This document shows positions 32,965-41,469 of a stretch of DNA of 64,000 nucleotides, piece by piece; position 1 is the stretch's first letter, and each line of letters starts with the position of its first letter. The stretch lies in the NCBI RefSeq assembly GCF_014930365.1, contig NZ_JABXWI010000013.1, positions 135,546-199,545 of the forward strand, written 5' to 3'. The stretch is from Streptomyces caniscabiei (GTDB taxonomy: Bacteria > Actinomycetota > Actinomycetes > Streptomycetales > Streptomycetaceae). The notes below the pieces were generated by a model, which worked only from the letters and a program-made list of their open reading frames with translations, searched no databases and was not told the DNA's origin. The translations under genes and the position numbers were made by a program.

Positions 32965-34064
32965 GCACCCAGTCGCCCCAGCGCGCAGAGCCCGACCTGC
33001 TGTACTCGGAGGACGAGGAAGCCCTCCGCGCGGCCGTGCGCGACCTGCTGACCGACCACTGCGACGCGGCCGGAGTCATCGCCCGCGCCGAGTCGGACGC
33101 GCCGCACGACCGTGAGCTGTGGAAGCTGCTCGCCGACGGCATGGGCCTCGCCGGCCTCCTCGTCCCCGAGGAGCTGGGCGGCCAGGGCGCCACGCATCGC
33201 GAAGCCGCCGTCGTCCTGGAGGAGCTCGGCCGGAGCGTCGCCCCGGTGCCGTACCTCACCAGTGCCGTCGTCGCCACCGAGGCCCTGCTGGCCACCGACG
33301 CCGGTGACCTCCTCGGCGACCTGGCGTCGGGCCGCCGGATCGGCGCCCTCGCCGTCGCCCTGCACCTCTCCGCGGGCAGCGCCTACAAGGTCGTACGGTT
33401 CGAGGACGGCGCCCTGCACGGAGAGCTGACCGGCATCGCCGACGCGGCCGTCGCCGACGTACTGCTGGTGCCCGCCGACGACGGGGGCCTCTACGCGGTC
33501 GACACCTCGGCGGTGACCGTCACCCCGCAGGTGTCCCTCGACCTGACCCGGCCGCTGGCGACGGTGACGCTCGACGGGGCGCCGGGACGGCTCCTCGGGG
33601 ACGCCGAGCCCGCCGTACGCCGCGCCCTGCGCGCCGGGGCCGGACTGCTCGCCTCCGAACAACTCGGCCTCGCCGAATGGACGTTGACCGAGACGGTCCG
33701 CTACCTCAAGGAGCGCAAGCAGTTCAACCGGCCCGTCGGCGGTTTCCAGGCACTCAAGCACCGCCTCGCGCAGCTGTGGCTGGAGGTCGTCAACCTGCGG
33801 GCCGCCGCCCGGAACGCGGCCGACCGGCTCGCCACCGGCGGCGACGACGCCGACCTCGCGGTGGCCGTCGCCCAGGCCTTCGCCGCGCCCGTGGCCGTCC
33901 ACACGGCCGAGGAAGCGCTCCAGCTGCACGGCGGGATCGGCATGACCTGGGAGCACCCGGTCCACCTGTACCTGAAGCGGGCCAAGGCGGACTCGATCGC
34001 GTACGGCACGGCGGGCGCCCACCGGGCGGCCCTGGCCGAACTGGTCGACCTCCAGGCCCCCTGA
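32961..34064 (+). CDS. Acyl-CoA dehydrogenase family protein (subunit 2)
   Basis: The 367-residue protein overlaps the previous gene by ATGA. The N-terminal helical domain and the C-terminal QLHGGIGMTWEHPVHLYLKRAK segment are typical, and VPEELGGQGATHREAAVVLEELGRS is the family entry segment. The middle domain is reduced and lacks the usual FAD-contacting SEP/GSD motif seen in its partner. This complementary loss fits a heteromeric FadE-type complex with the preceding protein. A strong hairpin follows the operon. Confidence 0.9.
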   Translation: MSTQSPQRAEPDLLYSEDEEALRAAVRDLLTDHCDAAGVIARAESDAPHDRELWKLLADGMGLAGLLVPEELGGQGATHREAAVVLEELGRSVAPVPYLTSAVVATEALLATDAGDLLGDLASGRRIGALAVALHLSAGSAYKVVRFEDGALHGELTGIADAAVADVLLVPADDGGLYAVDTSAVTVTPQVSLDLTRPLATVTLDGAPGRLLGDAEPAVRRALRAGAGLLASEQLGLAEWTLTETVRYLKERKQFNRPVGGFQALKHRLAQLWLEVVNLRAAARNAADRLATGGDDADLAVAVAQAFAAPVAVHTAEEALQLHGGIGMTWEHPVHLYLKRAKADSIAYGTAGAHRAALAELVDLQAP

Positions 34065-34098
34065 CCGACGCCGGGAGAAGCGCCGGAGAACAGCGAGC

Positions 34099-34126
34099 GA
34101 AGCCCGCCCCACCTGGGGCGGGCTTC
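34099..34126 (+). terminator. Terminator of the oxidoreductase/acyl-CoA dehydrogenase operon
   Basis: GAAGCCCGCCCC and its exact complement form a 12-bp stem with an ACCT loop, followed by TCC rather than a T-run. Confidence 0.85.
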
Positions 34127-34270
34127 TCCGTGCGCGCCTCGACGGACGGAGCGGAACCGGGTGAACGCACGACGGCGGTCCGGCCAACTCCCCGCACGGG
34201 CCTGCTCATCGGCCCCTTCCGGCTCGCATACTCGCTGGGTCCGCAACCGGCCCCACCCGGGAGGCAGAGC

Positions 34271-35140
34271 ATGGCCCTCACCACCCGTCGCAGAGCCCTC
34301 ACCACCCTCGGCGCCGCCCTCACGGGCGCCGTCGCCCTGCCCGCCACGAGCGCCCTGGCGGGCGAACGCGAGCACCGGCCGCGCCCGTTGTGGCGGGCCC
34401 ACGCGCACAACGACTACGAGCACCCGCGGCCCCTCCTCGACGCCCTCGACCACCGCTTCGGCAGCGTCGAGGCCGACATCTTCCTCGTCGGCGACCGGCT
34501 CCTCGTCGCCCACGACCCCGCCGACCTGGACCCCGCCCGCACCCTCGAAGCCCTCTACCTCGACCCGCTCGCCGCTCGTGTCCGCGCCCACCACGGCTCG
34601 GTGTACCGGGGCCACCACAGGCCCCTCCGATTGCTCGTCGACATCAAGACCGAGGGCGCCTCCACCTACCTCGCACTCGACCGGCATCTGCGGCGCCACC
34701 GGCACCTGTTCACCACGTACGCGCACGGCCGCGTGCACCCGGGCGCGGTCACCGTCGTGGTCTCCGGGGACCGGGCCGCCAGGGTGCCCATGGAGACGCA
34801 GACCGTGCGGCGCGCCTTCTACGACGGGCGCCTCGCCGACCTCGCGTCCCCGACGCCCGCGCCCGCCTCCTTCATCCCGCTGATCTCCGACAACTGGCTG
34901 CTCAACTTCACCTGGCAGGGCGTCGGTCCGTTCCCCGAGGCCGAACGCGCGCGGCTCCGGCAGATCGTCTCCACGGCGCACCGGCGCGGGCAGAGGGTGC
35001 GGTTCTGGGCGACGCCCGACCAGCCCGGTCCGGCGCGGGACGCGCTGTGGGGCGAGCTGCTCGCGGCCGGTGTCGACCACCTCAACACGGACGACCTCGC
35101 GGGCCTCGAAGCGTTCCTGGACGTCCGCCGGGCGGCGTAG
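34271..35140 (+). CDS. Secreted PI-PLC / glycerophosphodiesterase-fold protein
   Basis: The 289-residue protein starts at an ATG after GGGAGGC. TTRRRALTTLGAALTGAVAL, followed by an Ala-rich cleavage region, is a Tat-like signal. The mature start contains HAHNDYEHPRPLLDAL and the VEADIFLVGDRLLVAHDP segment, which supply the His, Glu/Asp metal ligands of the GDPD/PLC TIM barrel; LLVDIKTEG follows. It probably cleaves phosphodiester head groups outside the cell. The substrate is not determined. It stands alone between two hairpins. Confidence 0.82.
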   Translation: MALTTRRRALTTLGAALTGAVALPATSALAGEREHRPRPLWRAHAHNDYEHPRPLLDALDHRFGSVEADIFLVGDRLLVAHDPADLDPARTLEALYLDPLAARVRAHHGSVYRGHHRPLRLLVDIKTEGASTYLALDRHLRRHRHLFTTYAHGRVHPGAVTVVVSGDRAARVPMETQTVRRAFYDGRLADLASPTPAPASFIPLISDNWLLNFTWQGVGPFPEAERARLRQIVSTAHRRGQRVRFWATPDQPGPARDALWGELLAAGVDHLNTDDLAGLEAFLDVRRAA

Positions 35141-35166
35141 CCGCGGCCCGGCCGACACCACTCGTT

Positions 35167-35184
35167 CGGCGGACGCATCCGCCG
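35167..35184 (+). terminator. Hairpin after the phosphodiesterase gene
   Basis: CGGCGGA and TCCGCCG pair exactly around a CGCA loop, 26 bp after the stop codon. Confidence 0.5.
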
Positions 35185-35257
35185 CACGGACGAACCCCCC
35201 GCTACGTCACACTTGCGGCCGAATGCCGCGAAGTGGGCGCGGCGGAGGAGGTTGACG

Positions 35258-35452
35258 ATGGCCGTTTCCATCTCTGTGGTGGTGCTGCTGATGATCCTGA
35301 CGGTGGTCTTCCTGCGCAACGGCGCGCTGAAGTTGTCGCACGCCGTGGTCTGTGTGCTGCTGGGGTTCTCGATGGCCGGCACGAGTCTGGCGCCGACCGT
35401 GCACAACGGGCTGACGGCCACGGCGGACATCGTGAGCAGTGTGAAGCCGTGA
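35258..35452 (+). CDS. Small membrane protein (64 aa)
   Basis: An ATG preceded by GGAGGAGG starts a 64-residue product, MAVSISVVVLLMILTVVFL..., with two hydrophobic segments (about 3-20 and 27-45) and a short polar tail. Similar short proteins are common in Streptomyces, but I cannot name a characterised family. It is followed by the large inverted-repeat element. Confidence 0.72.
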   Translation: MAVSISVVVLLMILTVVFLRNGALKLSHAVVCVLLGFSMAGTSLAPTVHNGLTATADIVSSVKP

Positions 35453-35516
35453 GGGGGACCGGGGGCGCCTGATGGGGTGCGGGTGCGTCGGCGGCTGCCG
35501 GCCCGGTGGGGCCTGG

Positions 35517-35613
35517 TCGCGCAGTTCCCCGCGCCCCTGAAAGACCTGGCCCTGCGGGCCTGAAAAGCACGGGGCGGAGCCCCTGCTTTTCAGGGGCGCG
35601 GGGAACTGCGCGA
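35517..35613. repeat. 26-bp perfect inverted repeat built from two copies of the dispersed element
   Basis: The left arm 35517-35542 and right arm 35588-35613 are perfect complements (26 bp), each containing the CAGGGGCGCGGGGAACTGCGCGA element. The 45-bp centre holds two further hairpins: GGCCC-TGC-GGGCC, and AAAAGCA plus GGGGC pairing with GCCCC plus TGCTTTT with one bulged C. It lies between convergent genes and can act as a bidirectional terminator. Confidence 0.85.
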
Positions 35614-35651
35614 GAAGCCCCCTCCGGAGCCGCAGCCGAAGTCCGCGTCGG

Positions 35652-36878
35652 TCACGGCTTGGTGAAGACGCCGATGCCGTTCGGGACGGCTCGTTCCGTG
35701 CCGTCGCTCGGGTGGTTGCGGACCGTGACCGCGCTCGCTCCCGGGGCGCGGGCCACGAGTGTGGAGGAGCCGCCGCCGTCCAGGCTGAACGCGTCGGCCG
35801 AGCCCAAGTCCCGCATGGTGGCGGCCACTTCAGCGATCGTGAGCCCGGTGCGGTAGGCCGCGGCGCCGTCCAGCGCGAGCAGCAGCAGACGGCGGCCGCC
35901 GTCGGCGACGCCCGCGGCCGTGCGGACCGCCGACGTCGTGGTGTCGAGGCCGGGCAGCGGTCGGCCGTCCCGCAGGACCGGGTAGCCGCCGAGCGCGAAG
36001 GCGTACGGCGTGCCGGTCGAGGAGACCAGGAGGTGCCGTACCTCCACCGCGTCACCGGGGGCGAGCTTGCGCAGCTGCTGGGCGCCCGCCTCGCGGCCGA
36101 CCAGCACGGTCGCGCCGGCCGCGATCGCGCCGCTGCCGGGGGTGCCCGCCGTACCGACCACGCGGCCGTCCTCCACCAGCACCTCGTGGGTGTCGGTGCT
36201 GCACGGCGCGGCCCGGTCGGTGTCCGTGCCGCAGACCGCGCGCATCCGGGAGACCTCGCCCCAGTCCGAGGTGAACGCCCCCACGGAACCGACCGGCAGG
36301 GCGTACTGGTTGAGGCCGCGGAGCGGAAGGTCGCCCTCGGCGGTGGTGACGGAACCGTCGAGGGCGATGCTGTCGAGGCGGGCGGTACCGTCGGTGGTGA
36401 CACCCAGGACGTCCGTGGTGCCGGTGCCCGGCGGCAGGGCCGGGCCGAAACGCTGGCCCTTCGGTACGGCGGCCTTCAGCGCGTGCCCGTCGGCGATCGC
36501 CGGGCCGACCGGCGCCCCCGTGGCCGCGACGCCGGGGTGCTGGGTCTCGGTGATGTTGAAGAAGTCGCCGTTGACCCCGGCCACGGCACCCGCCGCGTCG
36601 GCCAGCCGGGTCACGGTCGCGCGCGAGGCCACCTTCCCCGGATACAGCAGCCCGACGCCCACCTGGGGGTTGCCGAGGTCGACGCTCAGCACATGGGCGT
36701 GGGTCAGGCCCTTGGCCGCCTGGATGTCGAACTGGCTGTACTCCACGCCCGGTGCGACGACGACGGTCCTGGACGCGCCACTGGCCGGTGCCGCCCCCAC
36801 GAGGGCCGCGCCGGCCAGCACGCTCCACGCCGAGAGAACCGTCAGTACCGTTCTGAACCGTCGAGCACGACGTGTCAC
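35652..36878 (-). CDS. Secreted phosphodiester glycosidase family protein (NAGPA domain)
   Basis: The 408-residue protein begins at a GTG after AGGGGG, with an N-terminal signal peptide (RRARRFRTVLTVLSAWSVLA, cleavage near ASG). The NAGPA domain signatures are GVNGDFFNI near 100, FALGGYPVLRDG near 300, and DAFSLDGGGSSTLVAR near the C-terminus. Relatives remove sugars linked through phosphodiesters from glycans or exopolysaccharides. Here the substrate may be wall teichoic acid or a surface polymer; that is inference. It is 57 bp downstream of the DUF779 gene. Confidence 0.85.
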   Translation of the reverse strand: MTRRARRFRTVLTVLSAWSVLAGAALVGAAPASGASRTVVVAPGVEYSQFDIQAAKGLTHAHVLSVDLGNPQVGVGLLYPGKVASRATVTRLADAAGAVAGVNGDFFNITETQHPGVAATGAPVGPAIADGHALKAAVPKGQRFGPALPPGTGTTDVLGVTTDGTARLDSIALDGSVTTAEGDLPLRGLNQYALPVGSVGAFTSDWGEVSRMRAVCGTDTDRAAPCSTDTHEVLVEDGRVVGTAGTPGSGAIAAGATVLVGREAGAQQLRKLAPGDAVEVRHLLVSSTGTPYAFALGGYPVLRDGRPLPGLDTTTSAVRTAAGVADGGRRLLLLALDGAAAYRTGLTIAEVAATMRDLGSADAFSLDGGGSSTLVARAPGASAVTVRNHPSDGTERAVPNGIGVFTKP

Positions 36879-36935
36879 GGTGCCCCCTGATGTCTCGTCA
36901 AATGTCCCAGGACTCAGGGGAAGTGCACCAGACGA

Positions 36936-37310
36936 CTACCGGCCGCGCGGGGGCTCCGCCTCGACGACGCGGGAACGGATGAGAAAACGCACCCCTTCGG
37001 GTGCTTCCAGGGAGAAGCCGCTGCCCCGGCCCGGTACGACGTCCACGATGAGCCGGGTGTGGCTCCACGCCTCGTACTGGCCGCGGGACATCCAGAACCC
37101 CACCGTCTCGTCGATCCCGTCGACGGTCAGCTCGGCGAGGAGGACGTCCGAGTTCCCCGTGCGGAACTCGCCGTCGGGGTAGCACATGGGGGCGCTGCCG
37201 TCGCAGCAGCCGCCCGACTGGTGGAACATCAACGGGCCGTGGGCCGCCCGCAGCCGCCGGACGAGATCGGCGGCCGCGGGGGTCAGCTCTACGCGGGGGA
37301 CGACATCCAT
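36936..37310 (-). CDS. DUF779 domain protein
   Basis: The 124-residue protein carries the family signature MFHQSGGCCDGSAPMCYP (about 28-45), with paired Cys residues that could bind a metal, and WSHTRLIVDVVPGRGSGFSLE. DUF779 genes are typically found beside acetaldehyde dehydrogenase genes and may serve as accessory factors. No such gene is adjacent here; the nearest aldehyde dehydrogenase is 10 kb away. Function unknown. Confidence 0.85.
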   Translation of the reverse strand: MDVVPRVELTPAAADLVRRLRAAHGPLMFHQSGGCCDGSAPMCYPDGEFRTGNSDVLLAELTVDGIDETVGFWMSRGQYEAWSHTRLIVDVVPGRGSGFSLEAPEGVRFLIRSRVVEAEPPRGR

Positions 37311-37364
37311 GGGCGCAGTGAACGCCTCGTCAGGTTGCGAGGACGTTGCGCGCCCGCGTCCAGG

Positions 37365-38876
37365 TCAGCCCTGTGGCGCGTCGCCGCCCGGGCGGTTGCG
37401 GCGGCGCAGCAGGAGCAGGCCGCCCGCGAGGGCCGCGATGCCGCCGGCGGCGGTCCAGGCGGGGATGTCGGAGGTGCCGGTCGCGGCCAGGTCCTCGGCC
37501 CGGCCCCCCTGGGCGCGCGTGGCGGAGGACCGCGAGTCTCCCGTGGCGCCCTTCTCCGCGCCCGTCTTCGTGCCCGACCCGGAGCCCGTGGCGGAGCCGG
37601 TGTCCGAGCCCGGCGCGGACGGTGCCGCGTCCGCCTCGGCCGCGCTCGCCCGGTCGCGGGTGAACGCCAGTGTCCCGAAGCCGAGTTGGTCGTAGCCGCC
37701 GCTGTTGGGGCCGTAGTCGCCGCCGCCGCCCTCGGGGGCCGCCTTGGCCGCCATGCGGGTGAGGTAGGAGGCGTCGAGGCCCCGGCGCCGGGTGTAGTGG
37801 TTGGCGATCATGGCCCAGATGGGGCGCGTCATGTTCGGGTCGACGCCGGCCGCGTCGGACGCCGTCTCCCTGCCGGACCAGCCGTCGACCGCGCCCTTCG
37901 CGCGGGTGTTGGCCGTGTAGGCGACCTCCCCGCCCATGGCCCACTTGGCCACGTACTGGGCGCCCTTGAGGAAGCGGTTGTCGTCGTAGCCGTACAGGTC
38001 GATGCCCTGGTTCCAGGCCATCTCGCAGAAGGTGCCCATCAGGCCGACGCCCAGCAGCGCGTGGCCCTGGTCGCGGCCCGCCTCCAGCCACTCGCCGAGG
38101 CCGTCGTCGTGCACGACGGGGATGGCCTTGCGGACCGCGCCGAGCCCCTCGCCGTTCTTGAAGTAGTCGACGGCGCGCGCCACTTGGGCCTTGTCGTCGC
38201 AGAAGATGCCGGTGGCGAGGACGCAGGCCATGTTGGCGAGGTCCCAGTTGGGCCAGTAGTTGGTGATCACGGCGCCGTTGTGGCGGACCAGGAAGTCGTC
38301 GCTGAGCGGGGCGAAGACCTCGCTCAGCATCGTCTTGAAGCGGTCCAGCTCGAAGTCGGCGTGATCGCGGACGAGTTCGGCGGCGTTGGCGAACTGGTAG
38401 CCGTACAGGCCCGCCGCGAGGAAGCGGTCGGCGCTGCCCTGCACGCTGGTCAGCGTCCCCGACCAGGCGTTGAGGATCCGCACGGCGGTGTCGGCGTGCG
38501 CGCTCTCGCCGGTGACGTGGTGGCGCAGGGCGTTCTGGTAGGCCGCGTGGATGTCCTTGTAGAGCTGGGCGTAGTTCTGCGGGGACCCGCCGCCCCGGAA
38601 GACCGTGGCGACGGGGCGGGGGGCCCACGAGCTCTGGGAGTGCGGGTTGGCGGTCAGCTTCGCGAAGCCCGCGGTGTGGGGCCGGGAGCCCGCCTTCACC
38701 TTCGCCGCCATCCGCGCGAGGTCGGCCGTGGTGTGGAGCAGACCGGGGTGCGCGAAGGCGGCGCCCGCCGCGGAGGCGGGCACCGCCGCCAGGCCCGTGC
38801 CGACGCCCAGGCCGACCGCGCCCGCGGCGATACCGGCGATCTTCAGCGTGCTCCGGCGGCTGATCTGTGCAGTCAC
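37365..38876 (-). CDS. Tat-exported alginate-lyase-family protein with probable sortase anchor
   Basis: The 503-residue protein starts at a GTG (VTAQISRRSTLKIAGIAAGA), a clear twin-arginine signal. The main domain (about 40-400; HPGLLHTTADLARMAAKV, NAWSGTLTSVQGSADRFLAAG, NYWPNWDLANMACVLA, GYDQLGFGTLAF) belongs to the alginate lyase superfamily (PF05426-like). A Ser/Gly/Thr-rich linker leads to LAATG, a hydrophobic segment and LRRRNR, which is the LAxTG class-E sortase signal order. It probably cleaves a uronate polymer while attached to the cell wall. A pectate lyase gene precedes it on the same strand. Confidence 0.85.
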   Translation of the reverse strand: MTAQISRRSTLKIAGIAAGAVGLGVGTGLAAVPASAAGAAFAHPGLLHTTADLARMAAKVKAGSRPHTAGFAKLTANPHSQSSWAPRPVATVFRGGGSPQNYAQLYKDIHAAYQNALRHHVTGESAHADTAVRILNAWSGTLTSVQGSADRFLAAGLYGYQFANAAELVRDHADFELDRFKTMLSEVFAPLSDDFLVRHNGAVITNYWPNWDLANMACVLATGIFCDDKAQVARAVDYFKNGEGLGAVRKAIPVVHDDGLGEWLEAGRDQGHALLGVGLMGTFCEMAWNQGIDLYGYDDNRFLKGAQYVAKWAMGGEVAYTANTRAKGAVDGWSGRETASDAAGVDPNMTRPIWAMIANHYTRRRGLDASYLTRMAAKAAPEGGGGDYGPNSGGYDQLGFGTLAFTRDRASAAEADAAPSAPGSDTGSATGSGSGTKTGAEKGATGDSRSSATRAQGGRAEDLAATGTSDIPAWTAAGGIAALAGGLLLLRRRNRPGGDAPQG

Positions 38877-39016
38877 GTGGGGGTCCTCGGGTCTCGGGTA
38901 CAGGGCGCGGCCCGGGCCCGCGTCGGCCCGCGCGGGCGGCCACACACAGGAGACGCACCGGCCCCGGCGCGGATAACAGAAACCGGGGCGGTGCGTCGTC
39001 CCGCGTACCCGTCGGG

Positions 39017-41074
39017 TCAGGCGCCCGGGGTCCACCCGCCCAGCCAGTCCGCGATCTCCTGGTCGGCGGCCTGGGCGTCCGTCAGCTGGGGGCGGTCACC
39101 GCTCGCGCTGCCCGATCCGGCGCCGGTGTTCTTGTACTCGGCGAAGCGGTCGTCCTTCCAGGAGAAGCCGCCCATGTCCGACCAGGGCGTGGACTTGATC
39201 GCGGCGCTGAGGGTGGAGTTGCGGACCGTGGTCTGCGGGTCGACGGTCGTGTCGCCGCCGGGGTGCCAGTTGCGGCCGAGGAAGAAGCTCGCGGCGGACA
39301 CGTCACCGTTGACGGTCGAGCGGTTGATCAGGATGCCCTTGCGGTTCGCGGGCGTGCTCGGCGCGGTGATGTACCCGGCGGAGGTGCCGTTCCAGCGCTT
39401 CTTCAGGGTGATGACCGACTTGTCGACGACCACGGTGGCCCGGCCGAAGACGAAGTCGACGTTGCCCGTGACGTAGGAGTTGGTGACGTAGACCCGGCCG
39501 AGCTTGTCCTTGGCGGCGGTCTCCATCTCCAGGGTGTCCTGGTCGCCGTTGACGATGACGCCGTCGAGGACGATCCGGTCGGCCTGGGTGAGGAGCGCGA
39601 CGGCCTGGTGCCCGTTCAGGGACTGGTTCGCGGCCTCGTCGAAGTCGTTGGTGACGGTGAGGTTGCGGACCTGGGAGTCGTCGGACTGGATGGACACGGT
39701 CGCGCTGCCGGGGGTGCCGTAGGTGCCCGAGCCGTCCGGCTTCTGCATGCCCGCGGCGTTGCCGTACACGATCGTGGTGTCCTTGCGGCTGCCGCCGGAG
39801 CCCTGGATGGTGACGTGCGGCTTGTTGGACGGGACCTTCACGACCTCGCGGTACGTGCCCGGCGCGACCGAGATGACCACCCGCGCGGTGTTGCCCGCGG
39901 GCACCGCGTCGACGGCCTTCTGGACGGTGGTGAACTGGCCGCTGCCGTCCTTGGCGACGGTCAGCGTGGTGGCCGCGGCGGCCTTGGTCGTCGCCGTCGT
40001 GCCGATGGAACTCCGGGGGCCCGCACCGGACTTCAGCAGGGCGGGCACGTCGGCGGCCTTGTCGAGGGTGTAGGGGTAGTACGTCTTCGGGTCGAAGGCC
40101 GTGCCGCCGCTCTCGTTGCGGCCCGAGGTGCCGGAGAAGACGTTGCCGCGCTGGACCAGGGCGGCCGTGGCGTCCTTGGTGACGGGGTTCTTCAGGCCCT
40201 GGAAGTAGCTGTTCTCCAGCACCATCTTCGTGTTGCCGCGGGCGTAGTTGCCGTACGCGGAGGAGATCTCCGTACCGGAGACGTCCTCCAGGAAGTTGTT
40301 GTACAGGTGCGCGTGCGCCACGTTGTCGGTGGAGGGGTTGCGCTGCTCGGTCTCGCGGAACCAGTTGTGGTGGATCGTCAGGTCGGCGGTGGTGTTGGTG
40401 GTCCAGCCGATGCCGAAGGTCTTGTTGTTCTGGCTCAGCTTGTTCCAGGACACCGTGACGTAGGTGGTGTCCTTGCGGCTGTCGATGAGCCCGTCCGCCA
40501 TGTGGCGCAGGTCGTTGTGGTCGATCCAGACGTGGTGGGCGCCGTCCATCTGGATCGCGTCGAAGTCGTGGTCCTTGTCGTTCCAGGTGCCCTGGTAGGA
40601 GTCCCGGATCGTCAGGTTGCGGATGATGACGTTGTGGACGCCGGAGCCGAGGAAGAAGCCGCCGCCCACGATGTGGCCCGAGGTGCCGGAGCCGACGATC
40701 GTCTTGTCGGAGGCGACCTTGATCTCCTTGCCCACCGGGTTCATGTCGATCGTCGCCGCCACGACGATGACGTAGGGCTCGGCGGCGGTCGCGTACTTCT
40801 CCAGGTCGGCCAGGGTGCGCACGGTGACCGTCTTTCCGCCCCGGCCGCCGTAGGTCCCGTTCTGGCCCAGCGCGTTCACCGAGGCGAAGCCGTCGGCGCT
40901 CTCGTCGGCCCAGGCGGTGGTGGCCGCCGCCGCGCGGGGCTGCGCCGCCTCGCCGAAGACACCGAAGACCGTGCCGTAGGCCAGGGTCCCGGCTGCGGCC
41001 AGGGTCAGGGGGACGCCGGCCACGAGCGCCGTCTTCCTTCTGCGGTGGCGGGCCTTGCCGTGGTTGTCGCTCAC
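39017..41074 (-). CDS. Secreted pectate lyase (PL1) - pectinesterase (CE8) fusion
   Basis: The 685-residue protein has a signal/anchor segment (about 15-38). Residues about 50-340 form a PL1 beta-helix: GYGT-type start NALGQNGTYGGRGG, KTIVGSG, DFDAIQMDGAHHVWIDHND and VSWNKLSQNNKT with Ca/Arg-site context. Residues about 365-670 form a CE8 beta-helix: LTVAKDGSGQFTTVQKAVDA, GHQAVALL, GNVDFVFGRATVV (catalytic Asp) and FFLGRNWHPGG (Arg). One chain could thus demethylate pectin and then cleave it. It is transcribed divergently from an orphan sugar-binding lipoprotein gene. Confidence 0.92.
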   Translation of the reverse strand: MSDNHGKARHRRRKTALVAGVPLTLAAAGTLAYGTVFGVFGEAAQPRAAAATTAWADESADGFASVNALGQNGTYGGRGGKTVTVRTLADLEKYATAAEPYVIVVAATIDMNPVGKEIKVASDKTIVGSGTSGHIVGGGFFLGSGVHNVIIRNLTIRDSYQGTWNDKDHDFDAIQMDGAHHVWIDHNDLRHMADGLIDSRKDTTYVTVSWNKLSQNNKTFGIGWTTNTTADLTIHHNWFRETEQRNPSTDNVAHAHLYNNFLEDVSGTEISSAYGNYARGNTKMVLENSYFQGLKNPVTKDATAALVQRGNVFSGTSGRNESGGTAFDPKTYYPYTLDKAADVPALLKSGAGPRSSIGTTATTKAAAATTLTVAKDGSGQFTTVQKAVDAVPAGNTARVVISVAPGTYREVVKVPSNKPHVTIQGSGGSRKDTTIVYGNAAGMQKPDGSGTYGTPGSATVSIQSDDSQVRNLTVTNDFDEAANQSLNGHQAVALLTQADRIVLDGVIVNGDQDTLEMETAAKDKLGRVYVTNSYVTGNVDFVFGRATVVVDKSVITLKKRWNGTSAGYITAPSTPANRKGILINRSTVNGDVSAASFFLGRNWHPGGDTTVDPQTTVRNSTLSAAIKSTPWSDMGGFSWKDDRFAEYKNTGAGSGSASGDRPQLTDAQAADQEIADWLGGWTPGA

Positions 41075-41469
41075 GCGTCGCTTCCGTTCCGTGCGGGGGG
41101 ATGGTCGTCAGCCGAGCAGTCGCCGCCGGACGGGGAGAGGTTGCCGTCCTTCGGTGCTAATTTCGGTCAGGTGAAAGGAACTTCGGACCGCAGGGCGCCA
41201 TGGCCGAAAAACACCCCTCACTCCGGGGGTGGAACGGTTCAGTTCGCTCAGGGCGGGTCCGCGACGGTCGTTGACACGTGTGCGCAGGTCAGATCGGGGC
41301 TGTCACAGCAGTACATCGATTCCGTTGTTCACTTGACTACCGGGCGTCACACGCGATTGGCTCCGCCCAGCGAAAGTCAGCCAGTCGCCGCACGTCATCG
41401 CGGTGATGGCGGCGATCTCACCCTCCCCAGACGTTCCACCCAGGTCGCACAGCGAGGTGCCGCGCTCCC
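41075..41469. other. 395-bp divergent intergenic region
   Basis: No gene is supported here. It separates the pectate lyase fusion (minus) from the sugar-binding lipoprotein (plus) and must hold both promoters. TTGACA at 41271 and TTGACT at 41333 resemble -35 boxes for the plus strand, but no convincing -10 follows at normal spacing. No clear inverted-repeat operator was found. Confidence 0.6.
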
